Positions 1 through 11,589 of a DNA stretch of 64,000 nucleotides are shown in pieces. The notes below the pieces were generated by a model. It saw nothing but the letters and a program-made list of their open reading frames with translations. It ran no database searches and was not told where the DNA came from. The position numbers were made by a program, and so were the translations under genes. Each line of letters starts with the position of its first letter. Position 1 is the first letter of the stretch. This DNA comes from Dipteris shenzhenensis (taxonomy: Eukaryota > Polypodiophyta > Polypodiopsida > Gleicheniales): assembly GCA_047967505.1 (NCBI GenBank), contig CM106540.1; one strand, given 5' to 3'.

Positions 1-1955
1 TGGTTGAGTCTATAGATGATGTTGTCATGCCATAGTCTTTACCCAATGAGTATGGTGAAGATAGCATCAATGATAGATGGATTGACCTTGTTGTTGATCC
101 TTTCCTCATGATCCAAAACACTACTCAATTTTTAAGAAGCTAGTATCAACCGTTTCTTCAAACAAACACACACACCTCCCTTGAAGAAATATGTCTAGAG
201 ATTTTAAAGAGGCGACTGCTCATTTGAGCATCTACCTATTGATTCGGGTTGAAACAGAGCATGGGTAGATGGTCATCAATGGTTGAGGGACACCTCCAGG
301 ATTAGTGCTAAGGCTTCATTGTATTTGGTGCATTCATTGAGTGTTTTATCATAATTACCTCACATATGTGATGCATGTTTGTCCAAGGCTCTGATAAGTG
401 TTTCTTGGCTTGTGCATTTGACCTTGGAGTATGTATTTATTAGGGACCGATTACGAGGAGCATCTTCCTTGTTCGAATCATGCTGATTGGCATCCCACCA
501 ATAGCGATGGGGTACCGCATCAAATGTGGGATGTGTTTGAAAGGAAGATGGAGTTTGCAAATACTTAGGGAGGTATTTTTCTTTGAGTAGCTTTGGTCTA
601 CAGCATGTAGATTGTGGCTCCAATTTTTTCATTGATGTTTGGAGTGATTTGTGCTTGGCGAATGTGCATAATCTCGGAGAGATCCCATCCTCTTCTTGAC
701 TACAAGTCTGGGTATTGTTGCCTCCAAAATTCACCTATGGGATTATTAGGCATTGGAATCCTGTCAGTAGCCTTATTCAACTCTCGTCGTGTGGATGTTT
801 GATTGGGATTATTCAAATTGTGAAGTTCATTGTTGGAATTGCTGATGGTGCCTTCCATTGGAAATTCCATTGGGATTTGAGGAATATTTGGTCTTGGGGG
901 AGAGGAAGTGGTTATATGGGACAAACATGAGGTGGAAGCAAGTAGTGAATTAGAGAAGGGGGAAGTAGGAATGTTGGTGGGAAGTGGAGGAAGTGTAGGG
1001 CAAGTGGATTTAAGGGCTTGATAATCCTTGAGGGAAGGGTTTGCAAGTGATGGGAAAAAGTTAGGTGTTACTAGATGGTAGGACTTCGACACTTGATTAG
1101 GAGGTGGTGTTGATAGGCATGGGCAAAAGGCATGGCAAGGAATATTGGTTAGCATGGATTTTAGAAAAGGTACAGAGGATGTTACTCAAGCTAGGGAGGG
1201 ATGTGAGAAGATCAGGAAAGGGAGTGGTGAGATAGGGTAGATTTGATTGAAGGTAGACGACACATTCTTCATGTAGATCTTTGTCACTTTTGGAAGGCAT
1301 TGTTAGGGATAGGAGCCCAACTACTACCTGAAGAGGAGGACTTTCCATCAAGAATTTATATAGAAGTATGGAGAGTCTTTGTGCTTATTGCCAATCAAGA
1401 CCTGATACTGCATGTAGCATCTTGAGTTGCAAGTGTTTCCATTGCATGTGACCTTGTCCTTTGAGATGATCCTCTTGCTTAAGGACTATAATAGGATCTT
1501 GGTATCATGATGTGGTGGTGCCTTGTAGCAATAGATCTTGGGTGACTCCCCCAAGTCATCATCGGCTTGATTCAAGAGTTGAAGTTCCAATCTAGAAATT
1601 ATTGGCATTTGGTTTTGTAGCCCTGTGTATTTTTCTTTATATTTACCAAGTGTTGAGGTGTGGGTGCAAGCTTTAGACTGTTGAATTGTTTAGCTTCTTT
1701 TGGCTATCCTGGCAAGTGATCATTAGGCACGTGGAGTTGGAGTATTTCTTGTTCTTGAGCTGCTTTTGACTATCCTAGCAAGTGATCATTAAGCATGTGA
1801 AGTTGGAGTATTTCTTGTTCTGGAGCATCCAGTTTTGCTTTGGCATTTAGAATTGTCTCCCTTGATGCTATGCATTCTTTCTCTAGTGCTTTAACTTGAT
1901 GGTTACATTCTTTAAGGCTTTTTTGCAGCTCATTCTTTATGTCTATAGTATCATT
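1..1955 (-). pseudogene. Ty3/gypsy post-integrase ORF, C-terminal part, copy A (decayed)
   Basis: Read on the minus strand, this segment encodes pieces of the same protein found at 6380-8075, for example the peptides SKSDKDLHEECVVYLQSNLP and KSYHLVTPNFFPSL, broken by stops and frameshifts. The two copies are colinear at the DNA level. About 75-490 of this copy is extra sequence, or was lost from the other copy. In the better preserved copy the region lies downstream of a gypsy integrase, so I read it as the tail of an additional ORF between integrase and the 3' LTR. No enzymatic motif is visible. The left end runs off the window, and the right end stops abruptly at about 1955, at an apparent inversion breakpoint. 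Confidence 0.6.
1692..1823 (-). repeat. 2 x 66-bp tandem duplication inside the post-integrase ORF (copy A)
   Basis: Two adjacent 66-bp units each encode on the minus strand a peptide close to NKKYSNSTCLMITCQDSQK. The same doubled unit is present at 7819-7950 in copy B, so the duplication predates the split of the two copies. Its length is a multiple of three and keeps the frame. Confidence 0.8.
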
Positions 1956-1956
1956 T

Positions 1957-3995
1957 TCATAGATTCTCTATCTTATTGGGGTATATAGAACACAACTTCA
2001 CAAAATGGAACACATTTTGCTTTGAAAGCTGCCTCTTTGTTAAGTAGATACGTTTTCATCTCACCATTTATCCATACATTTGTCATAAAAGATAGGGAGG
2101 GGGGGAGATAGAGATAGATGATATTTAGAACCATAAGAGTATTTTCAACATTCATTACTTCTTAGGGATAGGAAGGATACGAAAGGGGGGGGAGAGAGAG
2201 AGAGAGAGATTGCATTCCAAACCACTATGTCTCTGAATTGTTTGAACCAAGCCAACCAGGAGCTAACAATAGAGAGAACAGTCATAGCTTGTATTTCCAC
2301 GAGTCTCAACATTCAACATCTTGGCCACCGTTGATGCATGCAACTTCTTGCAATCCAAGGGTCTAGGGAACTTTTTTTAAAAGCTACAATCCTTTTTACC
2401 AATACTTGCTATGAGAGAATACATCATTCAATTCATAACATCATATCAAAGTAGAGAGCTAAAGAAGGTTAAGTATCGTACAATATTGCATGATAGTGAC
2501 TATAACCATATAGGATTCAAAACTGACTAGATTGGGTCAGTTGTTTGAGGCAGAACTTGCATGGACAAAAATGTATTACTTAACATTTTTGGACTTTGGA
2601 CATGCCCTCCTCCATTGCTTTTGATATACTTCTATTACTCTAGCTACTTGAAGCTTCCACTTCTATTTATCTTGGTGTTCTACCCATCTCCAAGGATTTC
2701 CATCTACTTTCTTATTGCCCCCACTTAACTCCATGAATCCATTGCTATGCATTGTCCACAAAATACAACCAGGAACAAAAACTTCCATAACTCTTTCTAA
2801 TATACTCTTCTACCATTGATTTCTTTTCTCATTTCTAGAGGCACAATAAGAATATCCAATGAAACATTTGGATGCAGATTCTCAAAAATTCAGGATTGGT
2901 TCCCACCTGGCATAAAGTCACAAGGTAGGGGAATACACCATGATATGATTTTGGAGTTTGTGGCTGCTTCATATGAGAGTGGGAAAAAATTACATGTGAG
3001 TAAAAACTCTTACACTACTTGCAAGGGAAAAGCTATTAGATTGGGCTCAACACATATCCTTGCTAATAACAAATTACGTATCCACCAACCATAAGGAAAA
3101 AGCCACATTGCCCAACTACTGGCCATTATAATTGGGTTTGTAATAGAACAAGGGGAAGCCTCTACACCTCTTGCAACACAAGAAATAGAAGACTGTGATG
3201 CATTGATATTATCTCCTGAATAATGGCAACTAGAGTCCCCACCCACTCTTAATGTGGATGACATCGATGGACAACAAACTAAGCAAAGTCTTGAGGTTGA
3301 GAATGTGGAACTTTGCCAAAGAATTTTGTAGCTTAGTTTAAAATTGCTATCACAACAGATTGACTCAAGGGAAGGAAATCCAAAAGGGAGCCACACCTCA
3401 CAATGACTCCAATACTGGGGTAGACAATGTTCCTCTTTAAGAATCACAAGTAAATAATGTCGACGACTCTATGTTGCCACAACTGCAAATTGTCTCTAGT
3501 GATACTCTACAATAGGTAACCGTTCAAGATATAGATCAAGGTACCACATGGGTGCATGCTAGCCATCTATATACTCAATACAAGCAAGGAAATACCACAT
3601 TCCAAATCATACAACTTCATAGTTAGCAGCTGTAACAATGGTCAGAATTATTTGCTAGCATAGCATCTGATGAGAAGCAATGGGAAATGGAAAGACAAAT
3701 GATCCCATCTCTCCAAACCAAGTTGCAGAGTGCAAATACTGAGACTTATAAGCTCAAGGAAAGCCTAGAAAACAAAATGTAATAATAGATCCTACAAAAT
3801 GATCAAGCAGAAAGTAGGAAGAATGCACTGCAAGCTACAATTTTCCTTCAAGAAAGACACCTTCTAATGCCTTGAGCAGAAAAGAAGAGTTAAAGCTCTC
3901 CCTTTCCCAAATGCAAGTCTCTTGTGATGATCTAAATAAAGAAATAGTGTACTTAAATGAAAGCCTGATGCTTAAAGGTGATCAGATCCATAAAA
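1957..3995. other. Apparent inverted segment of a gypsy element
   Basis: Copy A stops matching the intact layout at about 1955, which corresponds to about 8076 in copy B. The continuation of copy B (about 8086 to 8910) is found instead in reverse orientation, ending at about 3995. Flipping 1957-3995 would restore colinearity with copy B. The part between about 1960 and 3170 has no match in copy B and includes a GA microsatellite at 2187-2209. Confidence 0.5.
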
Positions 3996-4143
3996 GATTG
4001 GACACTCATGAAGCGGGAGATGAGAAAGGGGAAGTAAAACTCAGCAGAAAGGTCTACATTAGCAATTGGTATAAGAGAGAGTTGGGTCGCCTCAAGACCA
4101 ATTCAAAAGGCATTCAAGAGCTCTCAAAGTGTCTAGATATGTA
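2816..4143 (+). pseudogene. Ty3/gypsy post-integrase ORF, coiled-coil part, copy C (decayed)
   Basis: On the plus strand 3172-3995 is the reverse-orientation counterpart of 8086-8910. It shares the phrases MDDIDGQQTKQ and KEELKLSLSQMQVSCD, the latter followed by a heptad-rich coiled coil. Open segments further upstream (2816-3094, with EFVAASYESGKKLHVSKN) appear to be the same ORF continued to its N-terminal side, separated only by stops. After 3995 the reading frame continues to 4143 in sequence that has no match in the other copy. I recognise no conserved enzymatic domain. It looks like a structural accessory protein of a retrotransposon. Confidence 0.5.
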
Positions 4144-4144
4144 G

Positions 4145-5174
4145 TCTTTCCTTATGCTTTTGTGCTCTTAATTTCAATTCATATCCGTTAACTTCATTTC
4201 AGTTTCTTGTTTTATATATTTTTGAGATGACTTAATAAATCTGTCTTGAAAAACATACAAATTTATTATTATTATAAAAGTGTGCAAATTTTTTTGAGAC
4301 ATGCAATATATATTATTGTGAAGATTTAATCAATTTTTGTATCACTCAAAAACAAAATAAAGTAGTGTCACAAACACATGATTTTTACTCTAAACTAAGA
4401 TTTATTAAAAGAAAACGTGCTTTTGTCTAATGCTTTCCATGCAAACTCTATATCTAATGCTTTCAAATGCAAACTCTGTATCTAGATACTTGTCCCTTCC
4501 TTGTGACCATCCCATGCATTCATTGCAATTGTCTAAGAAGTTGCCTCATAACATTAAAGATTTTTACATGCAAGGTAGACTCCAAGACTCCATGACTACT
4601 AGTAGACTTCATTCCTCCATGACTCCAACCATGATTCCATGACTTTACAATTTATTAGTAGTAAAATGACCATGAAGAAGCTTAGTCGATGATATCATTG
4701 ATCAAGCATCTACTTGGCTATGTTAGAAAGTTAGGGGCTAGTAGCTTAACGATTAGTATAGTGAGAGGACCAAGCAATAAGCTTGATCCATGATATCCTT
4801 GACCAAGATTTTGCATGGCCATACAAGGAGGTTAGTAGCTTAATGGTTAGTAAAATCTTGGTTGATGATATCATATCACGGACCAAGCTTGAAAAAAGAT
4901 GCATGAGTGGAGCTCTAACACCAGGAAAGAAAACAAGACAACAACACTGATGCAATGGAAGAGGGGGAAGCTTGAGCTCTACATTCACACAAGTATACAA
5001 ACAAGAGAGGTGCTTTTCATTCATAAGAGAGGTGGAGGCACACATAGCTCTTCGGCCCCACTATAGCTCCTCAACATCATTCCTCTACACACACAATAAC
5101 TCCACAACAATACACCACCTCAACATAACACCCCATAACATACCAAACAATGGTGGACCAAGTATGTGACTAGC
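4145..5174. other. AT-rich intergenic stretch, no gene seen
   Basis: Short open frames here have no protein-like composition. There is a loose internal duplication around 4680-4900, where phrases such as GATGATATCAT and TTGACCAAG recur. No RNA gene or complete mobile element could be identified. Confidence 0.5.
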
Positions 5175-5589
5175 TGTTAGGTTTAGGGCTACCATCACTC
5201 ACGCTATAGACACCTAATCTATCACACAGATGGTTGTAGGAACCACCACCTATGTGGGCGAGTGTTGTCACTCTCTCCCAGGTCTAGTACCGAGGGTGTT
5301 GGACACCTCCCATCGTGTCATTGCTTGTTGTAGCATATGTGTTCACAAGTGTAGCATAGGTCCTCAGGTTGTATTCTGATGAGAGGTGTAGACTAAAGCA
5401 TGGAAATCAGATCTCACATGCATGTGGGTGAGAAAATGGGCTTGATCACACGATGGATGGAGGCTCGCACCTCCACGGGAGTTCAAGGGTTGAGAAGGGG
5501 GTTGTAGGGATTAGAAGGGGGATAAGGATGAGAGAGCTAACTAGGAGTTCTCGGGCTTAGAGAGGGTTGTAGGGTCTAGGAGGAGTTCA

Positions 5590-5790
5590 AGTTTGAGGAG
5601 TGGAGAGCTAGTCTCCTTTGCGACTTCAGGGGGTAAATGGTTGAGGAGGAGGGTCAAGAAAGGGAGGAGGAGGAAAGGGGATGAAGGAGGAAGAGGAGGA
5701 GGGATGAGGAAGAAGGAAGGACGAGGGGGAGGAGATGGGAGCAAGGAGTACAAGGGTGTAGGGAGTGAAAGGGTAAGCAATGTGTAAGGA
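5590..5790. repeat. Purine-rich low-complexity tract
   Basis: The plus strand is almost entirely A and G (GGAGGAGG-type runs) for about 200 bp. It produces spurious proline/serine/leucine-rich ORFs on the minus strand. It resembles the tract at 56130-56400 in composition only. Confidence 0.8.
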
Positions 5791-5904
5791 AGCATCGATG
5801 CAATGGAGATCAATCACATGAACACGATAGTGAGCTTGAATAATAAATCCCAAAGAGTTGGAGATTCATTCCATTGAGAGAGATTTATAAATGTTGGCCT
5901 CTAC

Positions 5905-6115
5905 ACTCCAAGGTGGGATCTCTTTCGTAGGGGACCTCTTGGACAAGAGTCTTTCCACATTTTGGGGGAACCTCTTGGGTCTCTACACTTTGTGGGGGCC
6001 TCTTGAGTCCCCCCACTCTATGCAAGGACCTCTTGAGTCCCCCCTCTTTGTGGGGAACCTCTTGAGTGCCCCCACTTTGTGGGGGAACCTCTTGAGTCCC
6101 TACACTTTTTGAGGG
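5905..6115. repeat. Minisatellite, about 30-bp units
   Basis: Six imperfect copies of a unit close to GGGGGAACCTCTTGAGTCCC plus CCACTTTGT stand head to tail. The units carry complementary G-rich and C-rich ends, so each could form a small stem. The period of about 30 bp makes a short repetitive open frame (5891-6112) that I do not regard as a gene. Confidence 0.8.
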
Positions 6116-6379
6116 GATGCCAAATTTTAGCCTCTCTCCCTCTAGTTTTAGTATCTCTCTCTCTAGATCCTAATTTTGCAAGTATGATTGGATATTTTCT
6201 AGAGAGGATTTTGGCTATCCTCATCCTTTTATGTTAGTCATACCATCTTCAGGCTCAAGATGTTACAAGCAGAGCTTTGCGGCTACTCTACACACACAAT
6301 GATCTCATCTTTGTTGTTCTAGACTGCACTTCTGGCCCTTGTTACAATAGTGTTAACAACTCCCCCTGACCGATTTGAT

Positions 6380-8890
6380 TACCCATCCTCAGGTGTTGTT
6401 TGAGTTTACGGATGATGTTGTGATGCCATAGTTTTTACCCAATGAGTATGGTGAAGATAGCATCAGTGGATAGATGTTGGCATCCCACCAGTAGTGATGG
6501 GGGTACCGCATCAAATGTGGGATGTGTTTGAAAGGAAGATGGAGCTTGTAAATACTCAGGGAGGTATTTTTATTTGAGTAGCTTTGGTCTATGGCATGTA
6601 GATTGTGGCTCCAATTTTGTCGCTGATGTTTGGAGTGATTTGTGCTTGGCGAATGTGCATGGAGATCTCGGAGAGATCCCATCCTCCTCTTGACTGCAAG
6701 TCTGGGTATTGCCTCCAAAATTCACCTCTTGGATTATTAGGCATTGGAATCCTGTCAGCATCCTTATTCAACTCCCGTGTGGGTGTTCGATTGGGATTAT
6801 CAAAATTGTGAAGTTCATTGTTGGAATTGTGCTGGTGCCTTCCATTGGAAATTCCATTGGGATGTGAGGAATATTTGGTCTTGGGGGGAGAGGAAGAGGT
6901 TATATGGGACAAACATGAGGTGGAAGCAAGTAGTGAATTAGAGAAGGGGGAAGGAGGGATGTCGGTGGGAAGCGGAGGAAGAGCAGGGCAAGTGGATTTA
7001 ACGACTTGATAATCCTTAAGGGAAGGGTTTTCAAGTGATGGGAAAAAGTTAGGTGTTACTAGATGGTAGGACTTAGACACTTGATTAGGAGGTAGTGTTG
7101 ATAGGCATGGGCAAAGAGGCATGGCAAGGAATATTGGTTAGCATGGATTTTAGGAAAGGTACGGAGGATGTTACTGGAGCTACGAAGGGATGTGAGAAGA
7201 TCAAGAAAGGGAGTGGTGAGATAGGGTAGATTCGATTGAAGGTAGACCACACATTCTTCACGTAGATCTTTGTCACTTTTGGAAGGCATTGTTAGCTTTG
7301 ACTTGGAATTATATCCCAGGGAGGTTGATGGTGATTGTTGTAGTAGGGATACGAGTCCAACTACTACCTGAAGAGGAGGACTTTCCATCAAGCATTTATA
7401 TAGAAGTATTGTATTAGGTTTGAGCCGTATGAGAATTGCATGCACTGAGAGATAGAACACACTTTTCTCATCCTCATCCATATTTTGGCATAGATACTAG
7501 AGAGTCTTTGTGCTTACTGCCAATCAAGACTTGATGCTGCATGTAGCATTTTGAGTTGCAAGTGTTTCCATTACATGTGACCTTGTCCTTTGAGATGATC
7601 CTCTTGCTTAAGGACTATAAGAAGATCTTGGTATCATGATGTGGTTGTGCCTTGTAGCAATAGATCTTGTGCTGACTCTGTGTCATCATCGGCTTGATTC
7701 AAGAGTTGAAGCACCAATCTAGGAATTATTGCCTTTTGGTTTTGCAGCTCTATGTATTTTTCTTTATATTTACCAAGTGTTGAGGTGTAGGTACAAGCTT
7801 TAGACTGTTGAATTGTTTAGCTTCTTTTGGCTATCTTGGCAAGTGATCATTAGGCACGTGGAGTTGGAGTATTTCTTATTCTTGAGCTGCTTTTGACTGT
7901 CTTGGCAAGTGATCATTAAGCACGTGGAGTTGGAGTATTTCTTGTTCTTGAGCATCCAGTTCTTACTTTGGCTTGCAGAATTGTCTCCCTTGATGCTATG
8001 CATTCTTTCTCTAGTGCTTTAACTTGATGGTTACAATCTTTAAGGCTTTTGTGCAAATTATTCTTTATGTCTATTGTGGCATGGATCTGATCATCTTTAA
8101 GCATCAGGCTTTCATTTAGGTACACTATTTCTTTATTTAGATGATCACAAGAGACTTGCATTTGGGAAAGGGAGAGTTTTAACTCTTCTTTTTTGCTCAA
8201 GGCATAAGATAGCTAAAGGTGTCTTTCTTAAAGGAAAATTGTAGCTTGCAGCGCATTGTTCCTACTTTTTGCTAGATCATTTTGTAGGATCTATTGTTGC
8301 ATTTGCTTTTCCATGCTTTCCTTGAGTTTATGAGTCTCAGTATCCGCACTTTGCAACTTGGTTTGGAGCGATGGGACCATTTGTCTTTCCATTTCCCCTT
8401 GCTTCTCATCAGATGCTATGCTAGCAAATAATTTTGACCATTGTTGCACTTTCTAACTATGAAGTTGTATGACTTGGAATGTGGTATTGCCTTGCTTATA
8501 TTGAGTATATAGATGGCTCGCATGCACCCATGTTGTCCCTTGATCTGTATTCTGAACGGTTGCCTGTTGTAGAGTGTTACTAAAGACAATTTGTGCTTGT
8601 GGCAATGGAGCCGTAGAGTCATCAGCATTATTGACTTGTGATTCTTGAAGAGGAACACTATCTAGCCCACTATTGGAGTCATTGTGAGGCGTGGCTCCCT
8701 CTTGGATTTCTTCCCTCGAGTCAATCTGTTGTGGTAGCAATTCTAAACTAAGTTGCAAAATTCTTTGGTAGAGTTCCACATTCTCAACCTTAGGAATTTG
8801 CTTAGTTTGTTGTCCATCCATGTCATCCACATTGAGAGTGGTGGGTGGGGACTCTAGTTGCCATTATTCAGGAGATAATATCAATGCATC
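6380..8890 (-). pseudogene. Ty3/gypsy post-integrase coiled-coil ORF, copy B
   Basis: Directly downstream (minus-strand sense) of the integrase fragment at 8890-9542 comes about 2.5 kb of decayed coding sequence that ends just before a polypurine tract and LTR start. In order it contains a Q/E-rich segment (8830-8453, MDDMDGQQTKQIPKVENVEL), a coiled coil (8200-7916, KEELKLSLSQMQVSCDHLNK), the doubled 22-residue unit, and a C-terminal part (7481-6589) rich in Asn, Pro and Ser. Stops and frameshifts interrupt it. This layout is that of plant gypsy elements with an additional ORF between integrase and the 3' LTR. The function of the product is unknown. Confidence 0.6.
7819..7950 (-). repeat. 2 x 66-bp tandem duplication inside the post-integrase ORF (copy B)
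   Basis: This is the counterpart of the doubled unit at 1692-1823. It encodes two copies of a peptide near KNKKYSNSTCLMITCQDSQK on the minus strand, in frame. Confidence 0.8.
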
Positions 8891-9542
8891 ACAATCTTCT
8901 ATTTCTTGTGATTTAAGAATGGACTCCCATGGTCAGATACCATTTCCATGGGTGTCCCAAACCTTGTGCAGATACGTTCAAATATGAAATTTGAAACTGC
9001 CTTACCATTTGCAGCGGAGAGGGCGATAGCTTCAGCCCACTAAGTGACATACTGAGTGGCTACCAAAAGATACTTCTTTTTGCGGGCCGCAATCATGGGC
9101 AAGGGCCCAACAAAATCTATTCCCCCACTTTTGAAACAGATGGATGGACATCACTGGGTGATGTTACCCAGGATGCAAATCCAAAGAATTGGCATGGTTT
9201 AAAGATTTTGCAATACAAAGTGACATCCTTGAACAAGGTCAGCCAATAGTATCCAGCATGTAAAATCTTCTTAGCTGTATAGTCACTGGCATAGTGGCCA
9301 CCACAAAATCCATCATGATAATGCTTCAATACCTTAGGCACTTCATCTGTATCAATGGCCTATCTTAGTACCCCATCCATCCCTTGATGGTACAACACCC
9401 CATCAAAGAGGGTGTAGCGCCTACTATCTCTACGGATCTTCTTTCTCTCATAGCTAGTACTTTCTGGAGGAAAGGAGAAAGCAGTCAGAAACCTGTAGAG
9501 ACCGCCATACCATGGATCCCCAACTTCTATGGCTAAAGGCAA
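8890..9542 (-). pseudogene. Ty3/gypsy integrase fragment
   Basis: Reading the minus strand from 9542, the pre-integrase region ends in YTLFDGVLYHQGMDGVLR. Next comes an HHCC zinc finger (HYHDGFCGGHYAS ... CKIFKPC; the H, H, C, C ligands are visible). The start of the catalytic core follows: GIDFVGPLP with the first acidic residue, then VSDHGSPF with the second. An in-frame TAG stands at 9042-9040 within the YVTxWAEA stretch, and a frameshift separates zinc finger and core at about 9120. The core is cut off before the glutamate of the D,D-35-E triad, where sequence of the post-integrase ORF begins. Nothing resembling reverse transcriptase lies upstream, so the element is 5'-truncated and dead. 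Confidence 0.85.
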
Positions 9543-11418
9543 TTTTTTTATTATGAAGCACCAATGACGTTTTTAAAGATATCTTGGAAAAAAAGTGGAA
9601 TTTCCCTTAGAAATAGGGAGTCTCTACGTTACAGAGAAGTCCACATGGCATAATCTCCTTGGTGGATTTCATATTCCCATAGCCGTGTCCAAAAATTTTA
9701 TAATGAAGTTTCTTTAAAATACTAAAATTTCTTTTGATTTCATGTTCAATATATTTCGTTCAATGCAATGAGGTCACATGGGTATTACTTTTGAGTAGAG
9801 AAGGTTGATACACATTTGATCATGAAGTCATGCAAAACTTCTTGCAAGAGAGGTGAACTAGTGCAAGGAATACTCAAATAGTAGAAAGTGAGCTAGATTA
9901 TGTTGGAATGATACAAGCTATCATAAAGTGAGCTTTCGAGAATTCGAAAGATTTATATTGGATGTGAAATGGTTCACAGTTGTGTAGAGAGGGCTCAAGC
10001 AATAGTGATAAAAAAATTTGGATGGCTTTTAACCATTGACTCAACCAAAATGTGGGATGACCTTACGAGTACATTTGTGCTATCTGATCGATATGGTCAT
10101 GTGTATACATTTTTGTACTATTCTTATAGAAAGTGTGGACTATACATTTTGCAATTGTTGATGCATGTAATAATATAAGTTATTTTTCAACGGGATCACT
10201 TGGATCCAAATGGTGATATTGAATTCAAGTTGTACCAAGGAAGCGGTGTATCTTTCAAGATAAGGACATTGAGGATGAGATGGAGAATGTCATAGTAAAT
10301 GACATGGCAGCAACAAAGTAATCTTTTAGTTTTAAAAAAAGAAAAGTTAAAAGAAAGAAATAAATAAGAGTTGTGCCATCTTCTTCATCCTATGCCTTAG
10401 AGATTGTGGTGTTCTTCCAATAATTGGATTGTGCCTTCAAAATATAGCGTTATCCTAAGCCAGGGTTGAATGTTGATACATTCAACTTCGAGTTATGAGA
10501 GAAGCATTCCTCATGATGAAGGTAACATGGTTATCGAGAGAGGCATCTCTTGGCAGAAATTCGACAAGACACCCATTTTATGTTTTGAGAGCCAGCTTGC
10601 AAACTTTTTCGTACCACTTGCCATCTCACGTGTGCACTCCCATAGCTATTGTATAAGGAAAGGAGAAGATACGAGACTTGGTGTGAATCCCATGCTAGAA
10701 CTCTTGAGCCGTTGAAATTGATTTAGTGAGTGGGTCTAATAAAGATAGCAAGCAAGCTCACTCACTTGGGAGTCGGGGCTTTGAAACAACACCCTGGTTT
10801 TCCCATCGCTATAATTATAACTTGTCATTTTTTCGCCTCAGATGGGCTTCTCTGGCAGTGTCAAGGAGAACTCTCTCCTGCCACCTTATGTACTCAGTGC
10901 CACCTTGAGTGTGGATTCCTAGAGCTATTATGCAAGGAGCAAAGAAGATATGAGGGCTCTTACAACCTGAGGTGCATAGGCCCTCAATTGTTTCATCTAC
11001 TCACACATTGGTGACATAAATTAGTAGCAGGATGACCACCGGTTGGTGTGAACAGGCCATCCTCCAATTCTATTTCCTCCTCCATGGGCGGGCGGGTGGT
11101 CTCAACGCACCCTAAGGTTGGGTTCATACCATCCCCCAGCATCTTGCTGTGAAGGGTTGTCCTCTTTGTTGGCCCAATAGGAAGAATGGACCTAGACATG
11201 ACAAAATATATGTATCCAATGCATGAAAGCCACCCAGTCCATGGCCAACTCCTCCAACTGTGACATGATTGGCCCATTCCATCTCCACCAGGAGCAGCAG
11301 CAGCAGCTGCAACACCAATCACAGGTTAGTGACATAAAGTAGCTTCTAGTCTAGTGGTTCTTCCGCCATGGTGGAGTACCTCAACTCCGCGGGAAACCAA
11401 GCGGAGTGATTGAGTGAG
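9543..11418. other. Intergenic, no gene recognised
   Basis: Composition is mixed and no open frame has a recognisable domain. Two diverged stretches around 10520-10740 and 10845-11010 look weakly similar to each other, suggesting an old duplicated repeat. Nothing firmer can be said from the sequence alone. Confidence 0.5.
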
Positions 11419-11551
11419 TCCAAGGTGAGAGTCACATTCATCACGAGGGCTACAAAACAACAAGGTTTGTTTGTCCAAGGGTCATATGAGAGTCACATTC
11501 ATCACGAGAGATACAAAACAACAAGGTTGGTTTGTCCAAGGGTCATCTGGG
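11419..11551. repeat. Short direct tandem repeat upstream of the kinase leader
   Basis: A unit of about 55-61 bp containing GAGTCACATTCATCACGAG is present twice, followed by a third partial start (GTCCAAGGGTCAT). It lies just upstream of the CT-rich stretch where transcription of the kinase gene probably begins, so it could contain promoter elements. That role is an inference. Confidence 0.75.
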
Positions 11552-11589
11552 AAGCTTGTGATGTTGTATGAGAGGAGAGCTTTTCAGAA

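Larger units (their letters stand above)
5175..6358 (-). repeat. Candidate 3' LTR of the minus-strand gypsy element
   Basis: On the minus strand a purine tract (GTCAGGGGGAGT, 6370-6359) is followed by TGTTAACAC, a typical polypurine tract followed by an LTR start. The far end is placed at 5175, where the minus strand reads CCTAACA, giving matching TGTTA/TAACA ends. The 5' LTR is not in the window and no target duplication was verified, so the left boundary is tentative. The LTR would contain the minisatellite at 5905-6115 and a purine-rich tract at 5590-5790. Confidence 0.35.

Noticed and set aside
5891-6112. 73-codon repetitive frame
   Set aside because: It is the translation of a minisatellite whose period is about 30 bp; no conserved protein features.
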